Assembly (NCBI GenBank): GCA_032622095.1
Contig: CP136066.1
Coordinates: 193,368,816 to 193,432,815, forward strand
Direction: 5' to 3'
DNA: 64,000 nucleotides
Origin: Siphonodentalium dalli
Taxonomy: Eukaryota; Mollusca; Scaphopoda; Gadilida; Siphonodentaliidae
A model generated the notes under the pieces. It did not search any database and had not been told where the DNA came from. It saw nothing but the letters and a program-made list of their open reading frames with translations. A program made the translations under genes and the position numbers. How positions within the stretch are numbered: the first letter of the stretch is position 1; each line of letters starts with the position of its first letter. Shown one piece after another: positions 19,747-29,583 of this stretch.

Positions 19747-22128
19747 CTACCAGTCATGTGTAAAACCAAATATCTGTGGATCTACACTTACTTCAATAAG
19801 GTCATTTGATAGGCCCTTTTTTGATAATAAACTGAAAAATTTGTACTGAGCCTCAGGATCGGAATACCATCTTGACAGATAATCTGAAATCCTGTTTGAT
19901 TTTGTATCTAAATAAACGGATCTTACTTCAAATTGATACAAGGCTGATAAATAGCAGATCTCGCGTAGACAAGATTGGAGAAATTTATTTACTGTTCTGC
20001 CTGAATTGATAACTGTGACAGAAACTAAATTATCACAATATATCATTATGCGTTTCCCCATGAGCTGATTACCCCAGAGCTTCAGAGCAACGCAAATGGT
20101 TAGCAACTCAAGGGCATTTATATCTAAGTGCTGTTCTTTGACAAATGATGGGAATTCAGAATGAAAGTATTGACAGTTAAAGAATCCCCCACAGCCTGAC
20201 AAACATGAATCTGTTGAGAAATATTCATCAGGTGCGGACCATTCTTCTATAGACATAATTGAAATCCCATTATATTGTCTTAAAAATTTTGACCACCATA
20301 AAAGGTCTTTACGAATGTATGATCTTACATTATATTGTCTACCGGGGGGAGATGCATTTATTTCTTTCAACCAACTAAGTAATCTAGAAACAAATATTCT
20401 ACCAGGTTTAACACATTGGCCAATGAATTGTAATTTTCCCAATAAGGATTGTAATTCTGTCAAAGAGGCCCTTCGCCGTGGAAGCCATGAATCAACCAGT
20501 TTCAAAATTTCTTCCAGACGATCTTCCGTAATTCTAAGCATTAATGACTCTGTGTCAAATTCAATTCCTAGGAATGTCATAATTGTGGATGGAGAGCATG
20601 CTTTTTCTAAGTTTTCTTGCAAACCACAATTTTTTAGCAGATCACCTAACTGTTCATATGCTAATGAAGCTTTTGCGGGGTGATCAGCACCACAAAAATC
20701 ATCTAGATAGTTCAGAACATAGAAGTTCTGTCTTGCCATCATAAACGGAATAATGGATGACATTCGTTGAAATATATAGGCTGATGATTTAAGGCCCATA
20801 GGCAGGGCTGCATCAAAATACAATTCGTCATTCCACATAAATCCTAAGTGATGTACGTCACCTGGATCGAGATAAACTTGTCTGTATGATTTTTTAAAAT
20901 CTTTCTTATATAGCAAACATCCAGGTCCTAATTTTTTAACTAATGCTACTAAGTCATCAACTGAGGGATAAGACACTTTAATAGGCAAAGCTAAATAGGT
21001 ATCACCTGGGATTTTTGTATTAACTGAAGAATTGAATGGGAAACTTAAGTCAAAGATAACTCTACGTTCGGAAGAGTTTCTTTTGGGAACAGTATTAAGA
21101 GGAGAAACTGTGTGGTTGTTTGAAAATGGATTTTTTGAAAATGGTCCAATCACAGAATGTCTAGATATTTCTTCAGCCACATACTGAGACATTGCTGTTT
21201 GAAAATTAACAGCACCTTTGTGATTCTGAGGTATGTCAGTCTGGCAAGTAACTGCATTGTCAAAGTGTATATTAATTGGAAAACCAAATTCCAATAAATC
21301 TGCTATTTCATTGTCTGGGTAATCTACTAGTCCTTGGCGGATGAAAGGTATATTGAGTCTAGAATAAACTGGAATCTTACACCCTTTAAAATTTGGTAGG
21401 CCCGATTCGATGATAAGGCGATTGGCCTCAACCAAATATTCAGTTGATGTACTTAGAGCAGTAGATATGCCAGGATCAATGCTTGAAGCTTGTCTGTTAG
21501 CCCTGGTTGAAGATTTATTCAAATTATCTTGTTCATTTGGTGATACATGAGTTTGGCATTCATATGTGCTACTATTATCTATAATATAATTAATATGATC
21601 AGACAATTTGGATGCCGGAGATAACACATTTTCAATTTCAAACCGACACTCATTCGTGTCACTCAAATTATCATATAAATGAATGTCGGTCTCAAATCCA
21701 GAATTATTTGACTGATCAGCAGAAGCCATCATTGGATTGCTAGTCTCTACTGACCAATCAAAGTTAGGATCACTTTTCCATTCAATGTATTTTGTATTGT
21801 TTACAACCAACTTGTTATCGGGCATGAATTTCTTATTATGATGTGAGTCATTTATTGTTGCAATATGATCAGACAATTTGGATGCCGGAGATAACACATT
21901 TTCAATTTCAAACCGACACTCATTTGTGTCACTCATATTATCATATAAATGAATGTCGGTCTCAAATTCAGAATTATCTGATTGATCAGCAGAAGCCATC
22001 ATTGGAATTATCGGTTGAAATGTAAGATCAATTTTACCATTGCTAGTCTCTACTGACCAATCAAAGTTAGGATCACTTTTCCATTCAATGTATTTTGTAT
22101 TGTTTACAACCAACTTGTTATCAGGCAT
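19747..22128 (-). CDS. Reverse transcriptase-RNase H (pol) of the YR retrotransposon
   Basis: 793 codons from the first ATG; the frame is open 21 codons further, back to the gag TGA. Residues 1-200 are an uncharacterised region with an internal tandem duplication of about 90-100 residues (FMPDNKLVVNNTKYIEWKSD occurs twice). RT motifs follow: RRVIFDLSFPFNSS near 350, LYKKDFKKSYRQVY (motif A), LPMGLKSSAYIFQ (motif B) and YLDDF (motif C) near 474. RNase H follows with FSTDSCLSGCGG near 638, NALELLTICVAL, IYCDNLVSVTVINSG near 697 and SNRISDYLSRW. No protease is present. It copies the element RNA and removes the template. Ends in TAG directly followed by the recombinase frame. Confidence 0.93.
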   Translation of the reverse strand: MPDNKLVVNNTKYIEWKSDPNFDWSVETSNGKIDLTFQPIIPMMASADQSDNSEFETDIHLYDNMSDTNECRFEIENVLSPASKLSDHIATINDSHHNKKFMPDNKLVVNNTKYIEWKSDPNFDWSVETSNPMMASADQSNNSGFETDIHLYDNLSDTNECRFEIENVLSPASKLSDHINYIIDNSSTYECQTHVSPNEQDNLNKSSTRANRQASSIDPGISTALSTSTEYLVEANRLIIESGLPNFKGCKIPVYSRLNIPFIRQGLVDYPDNEIADLLEFGFPINIHFDNAVTCQTDIPQNHKGAVNFQTAMSQYVAEEISRHSVIGPFSKNPFSNNHTVSPLNTVPKRNSSERRVIFDLSFPFNSSVNTKIPGDTYLALPIKVSYPSVDDLVALVKKLGPGCLLYKKDFKKSYRQVYLDPGDVHHLGFMWNDELYFDAALPMGLKSSAYIFQRMSSIIPFMMARQNFYVLNYLDDFCGADHPAKASLAYEQLGDLLKNCGLQENLEKACSPSTIMTFLGIEFDTESLMLRITEDRLEEILKLVDSWLPRRRASLTELQSLLGKLQFIGQCVKPGRIFVSRLLSWLKEINASPPGRQYNVRSYIRKDLLWWSKFLRQYNGISIMSIEEWSAPDEYFSTDSCLSGCGGFFNCQYFHSEFPSFVKEQHLDINALELLTICVALKLWGNQLMGKRIMIYCDNLVSVTVINSGRTVNKFLQSCLREICYLSALYQFEVRSVYLDTKSNRISDYLSRWYSDPEAQYKFFSLLSKKGLSNDLIEVSVDPQIFGFTHDW

Positions 22129-22162
22129 GAATTTATTATTATGTGAGTCATTTATTGTTGCA
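21592..22162 (-). repeat. Tandem duplication inside pol
   Basis: About 270 bp (21592-21861) is repeated at 21862-22162. The upstream-in-protein copy has 33 extra bases (the 11 residues GKIDLTFQPII). Both copies keep frame, and the second starts again with MPDNKLVV. The duplication is recent: the copies differ at only a handful of sites. Confidence 0.85.
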
Positions 22163-22191
22163 ACCGGCTGCCCTAAGGACTTTGATTCCAG

Positions 22192-23355
22192 TCATTTCTG
22201 GTTAAAGTAGGGACAGGCAGAAGAGCTTTCTGGATGAGGCAGTTGGGACTGCCTGTCCTTAGAGAAACAAGTTGCACAAAAATGATGCACTGTTTTCAAA
22301 GTACCATTAAAGGACTTGGGATGTGGAGATTGTTCAAGGCATTTTTGGCGCTGAAAATCTGGGCAGAACCATTTATAGTTAATATTGGTCACATTGACAT
22401 TGTTCCTGGTTTGTGTGCCAGGAATTTGAGAAACTGGTTGAGTGCTCAGGTTTGGTGGGAACCTTCTAGGGGCTTTGCTCCTAGTGCACCCAGCCAGTAA
22501 GGCGGTTTCAATTTCTGCTGGATTGTCACCCCAATTATTATGCCCATATTCGATTCTTCGAATCCAAGCAGCATATAATTGCAGAAGCGCTTTCCACTCG
22601 TAAATTTCATAATAATATGAGAGTTTCTTCAAAAGTTTCAATCTGCCCTCAATCTCAACTTGGCTGGTAGCGGATGCGATGATCTCTAGCTCCCCTGCTA
22701 CAAACTGATTGAAAGTTAGTTTAGTAAACTCTATGTCTCTTGTTACAAATTCAAGCTGTAGCATTGTGTGTGGGCATTTTTGAGGGAATTTGATTTTTGG
22801 TTTGGCTCCAACTGCCAAACCAGACTTTAACACTCTTTTTCTTCGGATTAGTGATGAGCTCTGAATACTTCTATCACTGACACTACCGGTATCTGAGTCT
22901 GAATAGTCATTTTCATTGAGATCGAATACTTCAAATTCTTTAAGCAATGTTTGTGCTTTTTGCTTGGATTTAACATCCTTTCTGAGTGAGTCGATTGTAA
23001 AGGCCCTACCTGTCTGTCTTCTGGGATGTCCTTCCCTTTGCTGCAGCATTTCAATTTTTTCACGGTCTACCTTCTGCCTCAGCTCATCGTTTCTTTGCTG
23101 TGCATTTATAATTTTTCTTTCTGTCACCAGACGCTCATAATCATTTTGTAGGTCGACCATAGACTTTTCCAGCTGACTAAGGTTGTTCCCCCTTTCGGTG
23201 TCATCAGATTCGTTTTCTGTGTATATCTTCGGCTTTGTTTCAGCAGCCTCGTCTGATTCAGAATCTTCCTCTAAATTCTCACGATTGAAGCCGACACTGT
23301 CTAACACTCGGTAGTCGTGTTTTTTGGCTGATCTCATTGATCGATAGGTAGCCAT
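22192..23355 (-). CDS. Gag-like protein of the YR retrotransposon
   Basis: 387 codons from ATG at 23353-23355 (start MATYRSMRSAKKHDYRVL) to TGA at 22192-22194. Residues 60-110 are a charged, heptad-like helix (LQNDYERLVTERKIINAQQR), a probable coiled coil for assembly. The C-terminal 70 residues carry a Cys/His-rich nucleic-acid-binding region: KWFCPDFQRQKC, then HHFCATCFSKDRQ and a final HPESSSACPYF. This pattern is typical of DIRS/Ngaro gag. The stop context is AAA-TGA-CTG; a C after UGA favours readthrough, and pol continues in the same frame. Confidence 0.85.
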   Translation of the reverse strand: MATYRSMRSAKKHDYRVLDSVGFNRENLEEDSESDEAAETKPKIYTENESDDTERGNNLSQLEKSMVDLQNDYERLVTERKIINAQQRNDELRQKVDREKIEMLQQREGHPRRQTGRAFTIDSLRKDVKSKQKAQTLLKEFEVFDLNENDYSDSDTGSVSDRSIQSSSLIRRKRVLKSGLAVGAKPKIKFPQKCPHTMLQLEFVTRDIEFTKLTFNQFVAGELEIIASATSQVEIEGRLKLLKKLSYYYEIYEWKALLQLYAAWIRRIEYGHNNWGDNPAEIETALLAGCTRSKAPRRFPPNLSTQPVSQIPGTQTRNNVNVTNINYKWFCPDFQRQKCLEQSPHPKSFNGTLKTVHHFCATCFSKDRQSQLPHPESSSACPYFNQK

Positions 23356-23476
23356 ATCAAATATTGAAATGAAATTTCAATGAAATTCAAATAAAAGTCG
23401 GAGACTTATAAATTCAATGATCAATTATATAAAGTCAAAATGGCGCTGCCATATCAAAGAGAAAATTTCTAGAGCT

Positions 23477-23538
23477 AAAGAAATGATTCGCGCGCTTTGT
23501 CGCTCAAAAAGAAATGATTCGCGCGCTTTGTCGCTCAA
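23477..23538. repeat. 31-bp direct repeat, two copies
   Basis: AAAGAAATGATTCGCGCGCT then TTGTCGCTCAA, twice without spacer, 120 bp upstream of the gag start. It could belong to the retrotransposon leader; no further copy was found at its 3' end. Confidence 0.85.
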
Positions 23539-23820
23539 AATTCGAATGAATTATTACCTGTAATTAGGACGGAAGTCAGACGTAACTACTGTCAACAAAA
23601 ACGACCAATCAACGTCTTTGTTGTAAAGAGGAGCTATGACGTATAGCCGATTCTGATTGGATTAGAAATGATGAACTAAAATAACTGACTAATGGAAAGC
23701 CCCGATACGCAAAGCCTCGGGAGTCGTGCACATGTTCGAACTTCAGAAAGATGGATTGCGTTCTCATTTTTCCAGAACATTACCGCTTTTAAGAAATCAT
23801 AAAAGCAACCCATGTTCTAT

Positions 23821-24249
23821 GGGATAACTACTCATCAATGTTGCTTTAGTATAGAGAGGGTTAAACTTATTATCTGAACATTTCCTATGAGATAACTACT
23901 CACCAATGATGCTTTGGTATAGAGAGGGTTAAACTTATTATCTGAACATTTCCTATGGGATAACTACTCATCAATGATGCTTTAGTATAGAGAGGGTTAA
24001 ACTTATTATCTGAACATTTCCTATAGGATAACTACTCATCAACGATGCTTTAGTATAGAGAGGGTTAAACTTATTATCTGAACATTTCCTATGGGATAAC
24101 TACTCATCAACGATGCTTTAGTATAGAGAGGGTTAAACTTATTATCTGAACATTTCCTATGGGATAACTACTTATCAATGATGCTTTAGTATAGAGAGGG
24201 TTAAACTTATTATCTGAACATTTCCTATATGGGATAACAGTACTAATCA
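23821..24249. repeat. Tandem array of 68-bp units
   Basis: Six complete units start at 23821, 23889, 23957, 24025, 24093 and 24161; the seventh is cut after 24249 and resumes at 25190-25216. The unit reads GGATAACTACTCATCAATGA, TGCTTTAGTATAGAGAGGG, TTAAACTTATTATCTGAACA, TTTCCTAT. It equals the terminal part of the CTATACTAAATGG TTAA-type element, ending in GTATAGAGAGGGTTAA. Confidence 0.92.
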
Positions 24250-25180
24250 TAGTCCAAGTCTTCTTGTACTAAAACCAGCTAAGATATTGGGATGGCGATG
24301 CTGGCGTTTAGTCCAAGCCCGCTTGCATACCAATCCTACCACACGACTTACGCCCACGATCTGTGGCGGGAATCTGTGGTGTATTTTACTCGATTTACCT
24401 AGCAAATCAATACATGATGCTATATACATCGGAAAGGCTTACATCTTATGGTCAGAATGGTGTATAATAATCTAACTTTAATGTTAAATTACACATAGAA
24501 TATTCCGGTTGATTGCCATAAACATCGTTGTTTTTTCTGTTTGTTTACTTAACTGAAAGCCGAACTCAGGTTCCGAAGAACTTCGGCATTGTCCGGTGTT
24601 TGTTTTGGCCGAGACGAATTTCGATACAAACAAAATGGCGGCCCCCATGATATTCTAATGGTCATTGTGTTTACACTGTTTTAAACTGTGAGATGGTTAT
24701 AATTCCCGTAATTTATTTAATGTATTACATTTATATCTTCAATATGTATTTAATCTATGTAATAATTTATTTATTGTCACGTATAATTACGATTACAATG
24801 GAGAATTCATCGTGCGTGGTTGATTGAAAATCTACGGAATATTTTCACCGGAAAATGCCGAACGCAGTTCGCAAGGTCAACTGAGTTCGCATACTTTTAA
24901 AAATATGTAAACACTGCGGCAAATGTTTCTTTTCACATTAAATTACCGTTTTAAATTCACAACTGATGTGGGTTTCAGATAAAATAGCATGTCTTCTGCG
25001 GAAAATATCCGTTTATTGTCGCAATTGTGATATTTTATTTCATATAATTGTGGTTTTATTTGAGCGGGTCACTAACGCTTAAGCCGTGTCATAAGCGAGC
25101 ATATAGGGCGGTCTTGGACTAAACGCCAGCATCGCCATCCCAATATCTTAGCTGGTTTTAGTACAAGAAGACTTGGACTA
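24250..25180. mobile_element. Mutator-like non-autonomous element, 931 bp, 9-bp TSD
   Basis: Perfect 68-bp TIRs start TAGTCCAAGTCTTCTTGTAC and close with another TAGTCCAAG at their inner edge. TACTAATCA flanks both ends (24241-24249, 25181-25189). A 9-bp duplication with long TIRs points to the Mutator group. It splits the seventh unit of the 68-bp array, so it is younger than the array. The interior has no coding frame of note. Confidence 0.9.
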
Positions 25181-25216
25181 TACTAATCAATGATGCTTTA
25201 GTATAGAAACGGTTAA

Positions 25217-26154
25217 ATGACCATCAGATGTAATTTAAATTGGTGTCAGTTTAGAAATTACTAACCGTTGGAAAGCTAGGGTTACAAGTTGGGAAATTCT
25301 AACACAATGGAGGGTCGGGTGCAAATTGAATTTCCAAATCATGTACATTTCGGTATGGTTCAAGGGGGTGGTTGCAGTTGGGAATTCTAAGTCAGACACC
25401 CCCACACGACGGAGATACAGGGCCTGGGAACAAAATATATCCATAACAGTCCATCGCCGGTCGGTTGGATTCGGTTGCCAGTGCGCATGGTGCGCGACAA
25501 AGCTCAAATGTGGCGCCTGTTTCAACGAACAAGTTGTTTCTCACTTCGTTTGATTGAATCCAGGCGACCATACAATAAATATTTAAAGTCAGTGTTTGCA
25601 TGCAGACAGTTGAGGCGGGATAACTCCATATTGTAAGTGACGCGAGTATTATTTCTTTGGAAAAAATATGGTCCATTTTAACAGGGACCACAATTGAGCT
25701 GTGCAAACCTCAAATATGTAAAGTCGGTAAAGCCGTGTTGAATGCCAGCTCTCTTACGCATGATGTGTCTATACAAAGCATTTCCGGAATTCCGCAGAGT
25801 TTTTGTCGGCCAATTTGAAGTCAATTGAAATATTTCTTGCACAAATGAAATCCCGACCTTTACTGAAGCCTGACCTTTGCAGTGTATACATCGTTATGCA
25901 ATAGGGAGCAAGACTGATAAACGATTTTAGCAACCAGGCCACCTGTGTTTATGTTGACAGGTCTCGGTATTTCTGTCTCACTCTTGAGCTTGCTTGTTGT
26001 AATATAATGGTAACTGGGAATGTTGGAGTTGTTTTTTGTTTGGAGAGGTTGTATATTGCCAACTCTGTGTCTTACTACCATAATTACGAATCTACGATAC
26101 ACCACTTTTCGAGTACTGCATACCGATGTACATGTATACATAGCTATACAATAA
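25217..26154. other. Unassigned sequence
   Basis: Less AT-rich than average. Several frames of about 100 codons exist on both strands between 25235 and 26222 but overlap each other, show no domain and have no consistent codon bias. No gene called. Confidence 0.4.
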
Positions 26155-26924
26155 ATGATGGGGGTCACTCTCACCAAAAAGTGCTGAAGGAAATAACGAT
26201 TTTGGAAATCTGCTGAATGCACATGTTTTGAAATCTTGTTCTAAATGCTGTTTAGTTTTCGAATCTGCAATGATTTATGTAAATTATGTTATAAAAGTAT
26301 CATACGTTCCAATGAAAGTTAAAATGAACTGAAAACAAACTGCTGATGGGCGTCGCCGAGCCAGACTTACAGGAACACAGTTGAAGTAACTGCGTTAGTC
26401 CCGATAACAAATCCTGTGTACCCTTCATCACATTTTCAAATGTGTGACCCGCCATATCAAATCCAGTCGTAAGTCGGGATTTTTTTTTTACCCTGTGCTA
26501 ATGCATTCTCTTATATATGCGAGTCGACCATAGGTCGCCTCGCATATATAAGAGAATGCATTGGCCTAATTTTTTAAAACAATTTTAATAATTTTTTCTT
26601 GTATTCTTTAACAATTTTATAATTTCACCCATACAGAGCCGCAGACTAACATGAGCAGACGACACTCTTCTATATGCTTCTATATATGTGTGGGGCTCCC
26701 TGCAGGGTAATGGATGTTTTTTTATTTTATGTGCTATAAATTGTAAGAAACGTTTATTTAAAAAAAATGATAAAAAATTGTTAGGCCAATGCATTCTCTT
26801 ATATATGCGAGGCGACCTATGGTCGACTCGCATATATAAGAGAATGCATTTACGACTGGATTTGATATGGCGGGTCACATGTGTACCCTTCAGCACTTAT
26901 TAAAGTGAGAGTGACCATTTCAGC
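26155..26924. mobile_element. GCTGAAGGGGTCACTC-family element split by another MITE
   Basis: Left part GGGGTCACTCTCACCAAAAA then GTGCTGAAGG; right part CCCTTCAGCACTTATTAAAG then TGAGAGTGACC and TTCAGC. The insertion at 26444-26878 interrupts it at ATGT, and removing it restores the family phrase TTTCAAATGTGTACCCTTC. Family copies with 9-bp TSDs are at 47359 and 53196. Confidence 0.7.
26444..26878. mobile_element. GTGACCCGCCATATC MITE, second copy, nested
   Basis: Same TIRs as 12774-13230, flanked by ATGT at 26440-26443 and 26879-26882. Palindrome modules at 26498-26564 (one C-to-T change) and 26786-26850. The right palindrome is fused to the right TIR by a deletion that removed GGCACAGGG and part of the TIR. 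Confidence 0.82.
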
Positions 26925-26979
26925 TATACCAGTCATAATTGCTCGTCCGCCACCGACTTCTTCAAACAAGTTGCTTTTG

Positions 26980-27350
26980 TTTTACCCTGTGCCAATGCAT
27001 TCTCTTATATATGCGAGTCGACCATAGGTCGCCTCGCATATATAAGAGAATGCATTGGCCTAACATTTTTTTATAATAAATGTTTCTTACAATTTTTAGG
27101 ACATAAAATAAAAAACATCAATTACCCTGCAGGGAGCCCCACACATATATAGAAGCATATAGAAGAGTGTCGTCTGCTCATGTTTGTCTGGGGCTCTGTA
27201 TGGGTGAAATTATAAAATTGTTAAAGAATACAAGAAAAAATTATTAAAATTGTAAACAATTGTTAGGCCATAGCATTCTCTTATATATGCGAGGCGACCT
27301 ATGGTCGACTCGCATATATAAGATAATGCATTGGCACAGGGTAAAAACCA
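26980..27350. mobile_element. Module element without outer TIRs
   Basis: TTTTACCCTGTG with palindrome 26992-27058, a spacer in the opposite orientation to that of 12774-13230, then palindrome 27268-27334 and CACAGGGTAAAA. The absence of the GTGACCCGCC ends indicates that the TTTTACCCTGTG core can be present alone. Confidence 0.75.
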
Positions 27351-27412
27351 TAAAACAAATCCTGTATACCCTTAATCACATTTTCAAATGTGTACTCTTC
27401 AGCACTTATTAA

Positions 27413-27920
27413 AGATACGGGCGGCGTTGGCGGTGGGTATGCTGTTAAAATATTCTCCTCCGTCAAAAACCGCCATTAACAGAAGGAATAGTAAGATATA
27501 GACTGACTTTGTTCATATGCCAATAAGAAATATGGCACAAACAGTATGTTATTGTCAATTTCCCCCCTTTGAAGGCCAAAACCAGGCCACCTGTTAAACA
27601 AAAGCAAACAACGTTACGTTACCTGGCTTTTGTTTAAATCCGGATATGGTAAACATAAAGAGCGTTATTTGTTAGCGTTTTCCCGATATGGAAATAATAC
27701 AGAGCGTTTATATCATTGTTGTATGATTAACCAATATAATTGCGCTGTGATATGTAAACATAAGCACAACTTCTGTAACACGAACAGTCTCTTGTTTAGA
27801 TACACCATCGTACGTCTTGATGACAATATACTTTTTACGCGCCGATTATGTTTGGCATATGAGCGAAACTGTAAATATGTTGGTGTTCCTTCTGTTGATG
27901 GCGATTTGAAATTGATCTGT
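27413..27920. mobile_element. Diverged AGGTACGG-family TTAA element
   Basis: After TTAA at 27409-27412 it reads AGATACGGGCGGCGTTGGCG, then GGTGGGTAT, CATATGCCAATAAGAAATAT, AACAGTATGTTATTGTCA and GGTAAACATAAAGAGCGTTA in the order seen in the 494-bp copies. The right end could not be placed. Confidence 0.65.
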
Positions 27921-28119
27921 TTAAGGGTGGAGGGAGTGTCATTCATTTGAATGTTCACCATAATGAGAACTTCCAAAGAAGTTATTCCTCTTTATGTATA
28001 TGGGAATGTTTACATTTTATCAGTCCGCATGAATCATCAGGTCTCACTGGAATTGGTTAGAAATATTCAAATTATTCAATAAAAGAGCTTTAAAAAAAAC
28101 TTTCTACGGGACGGGAAAA

Positions 28120-28430
28120 TGAATCAATATTTCCAGATAAACAAAGATGAATAACTTCAGAATAATGGAACTTGCGAAAACAACGATTGCCACTTCGTTG
28201 AAAGCCCTTGTGATGATGAACATCCATACCAACTATCATCGAGATCCTACTGGTATAACCCATGCATGCTGAAACACTTAACATTACCCGATAAACTAAG
28301 ATGAAGAACTCTAGAACTCCACTGAATGTCTTCATAGTGGTGAACATCCATACCAAATTTCATCTAGACCGACCTGTGGTTTAGATATCTGCTCCGAATC
28401 GACTGGACGGACAGAGGAAAAGTCGCATGT
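28120..28430. repeat. Dispersed repeat, two degenerate ~170-bp units
   Basis: Units share CCAGATAAACAAAGATGAATAA, GAACATCCATACCAA.TTTCATC and TAGATATCTG. Similar units occur at 41985-42260 (GATAACTCTAGAATAGAAAA). These look like a family of interspersed tandem-type repeats. Confidence 0.6.
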
Positions 28431-28619
28431 AATCCAATACACCCACCATTTCCTTCGGTCATGGCATGATATGTTATAATAATTTAGTTATCACATTGCG
28501 AAGCATAAAACCACATGTAGGGAACAGCCCAGAGAGCGACATCTTCTCCCTAAAATGTGTTACTTCTCCCTATTTTTATCCCAGGGAGTCTGGGAGAAGT
28601 GATTTCTCTCATATATATA

Positions 28620-28820
28620 CAGTAATGCCCTAAGTAATCGACTCCTTTAACCACAGCAGAATTATGGGTAACTTTTCAGGATTTAGTCGGAAATGTGGCT
28701 TGTTGCCATTCATCGAGAGCTTTCCGATGAATCGCAACAAGCCATATTTCCGACTAAATCCTGAAAAGTTACCCATAATTCTGCTGTGGTTAAGAGGTTG
28801 ATTAATTAGAGCATTACTGT
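28620..28820. mobile_element. Tc1/mariner-like hairpin MITE, copy 2
   Basis: TA-CAGTAATGCCCTAAGTAATC at the left and the inverse GCATTACTG-TA at the right. Two arms of about 95 bp with few mismatches around a short loop near 28715. Confidence 0.88.
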
Positions 28821-29085
28821 ATATAAGTATGTTTATGTCTCAACATCATATTTAAAGAACTTGAACTTTACTGTTTATAATGGTGGTCTTTAATACTCAC
28901 TATAATGGTTTTGCACAATACTAATTGGATCATAGAAGTGTGATGCCTGTGTGAAAATGGAAATAAGTAATTGTTACATCTCCCTGATAACAGTCCACTT
29001 CTCCCTAATATCCAAACAAGGAGAAGTGACTTCTCCCAATTTGAAACCTCTAGGCTGGGCCCAGGAGCCCATGGGAATGACTTAA

Positions 29086-29579
29086 AGGTACGGTTGGCCT
29101 TGGCGGTGGGTATCATGTGAAAATATTTCCACCCATCAAAAACCGCCACAAACAGAAAGAACATCAAAATGTAGACAGACTTTGTCCGTATACAAATAAG
29201 AAATATCGCATAAACAGTATGTTATTGTCATTTGTTTGACCATTGTTATGTAAACAAAAGCATAAAAAGTTACTTTTCTGGTGTTTGTTTATATTATGAT
29301 GGTAAACATAAAGAGCGTTATTTGTTGCTGAATTCCTGATATGGAACTAATAAAGAGCGTTTATATCATTTGTGTGTGATTAGCCAGTGACACTGTGCTG
29401 TCTTCTGTAACACAATCAGGCTCTTGCTTATGTAAAATTTAGTAACTCTTTATGATAGCATGCTGTTTACACGATGGTCACGGTATATATGAACGAAACT
29501 GTATGCATTTTAATGTTTTTCTGTTTACGGTGTTTGGAACAAATATGAATATTTTCGACAATTAAGGCCAACCGTGCCT
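29086..29579. mobile_element. TTAA-type MITE (AGGTACGGTTGGCC family), 494 bp, copy 2
   Basis: Flanked by TTAA (29082-29085, 29580-29583). It has the same length as the copy at 12163 and differs at only a few bases (for example CGATGGTCACGG versus CGATGGTCATGG), which implies recent mobility. Confidence 0.88.
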
Positions 29580-29583
29580 TTAA

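Larger units (their letters stand above)
18163..23545 (-). mobile_element. Ngaro/DIRS-type tyrosine-recombinase retrotransposon
   Basis: Read on the minus strand the order is gag (23355 to 22192), RT-RNase H (to 19747), tyrosine recombinase (to 18698) and SGNH hydrolase (to 18163). A tyrosine recombinase in place of a DDE integrase, absence of an aspartic protease and the order gag-RT-RH-YR define the DIRS/Ngaro order; a hydrolase after the YR has, from memory, been described in Ngaro elements. Gag, pol and the first recombinase segment share frame, with one TGA and one TAG between them; a frameshift lies near 19064-19085. Split direct repeats expected at the ends were not found by eye. Outer limits are approximate; the right limit is set by a 31-bp direct repeat. 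Confidence 0.88.

Noticed and set aside
23477-24249. Regular repeats considered as a CRISPR array
   Set aside because: Units are contiguous without unique spacers and the DNA is animal; they are tandem repeats.
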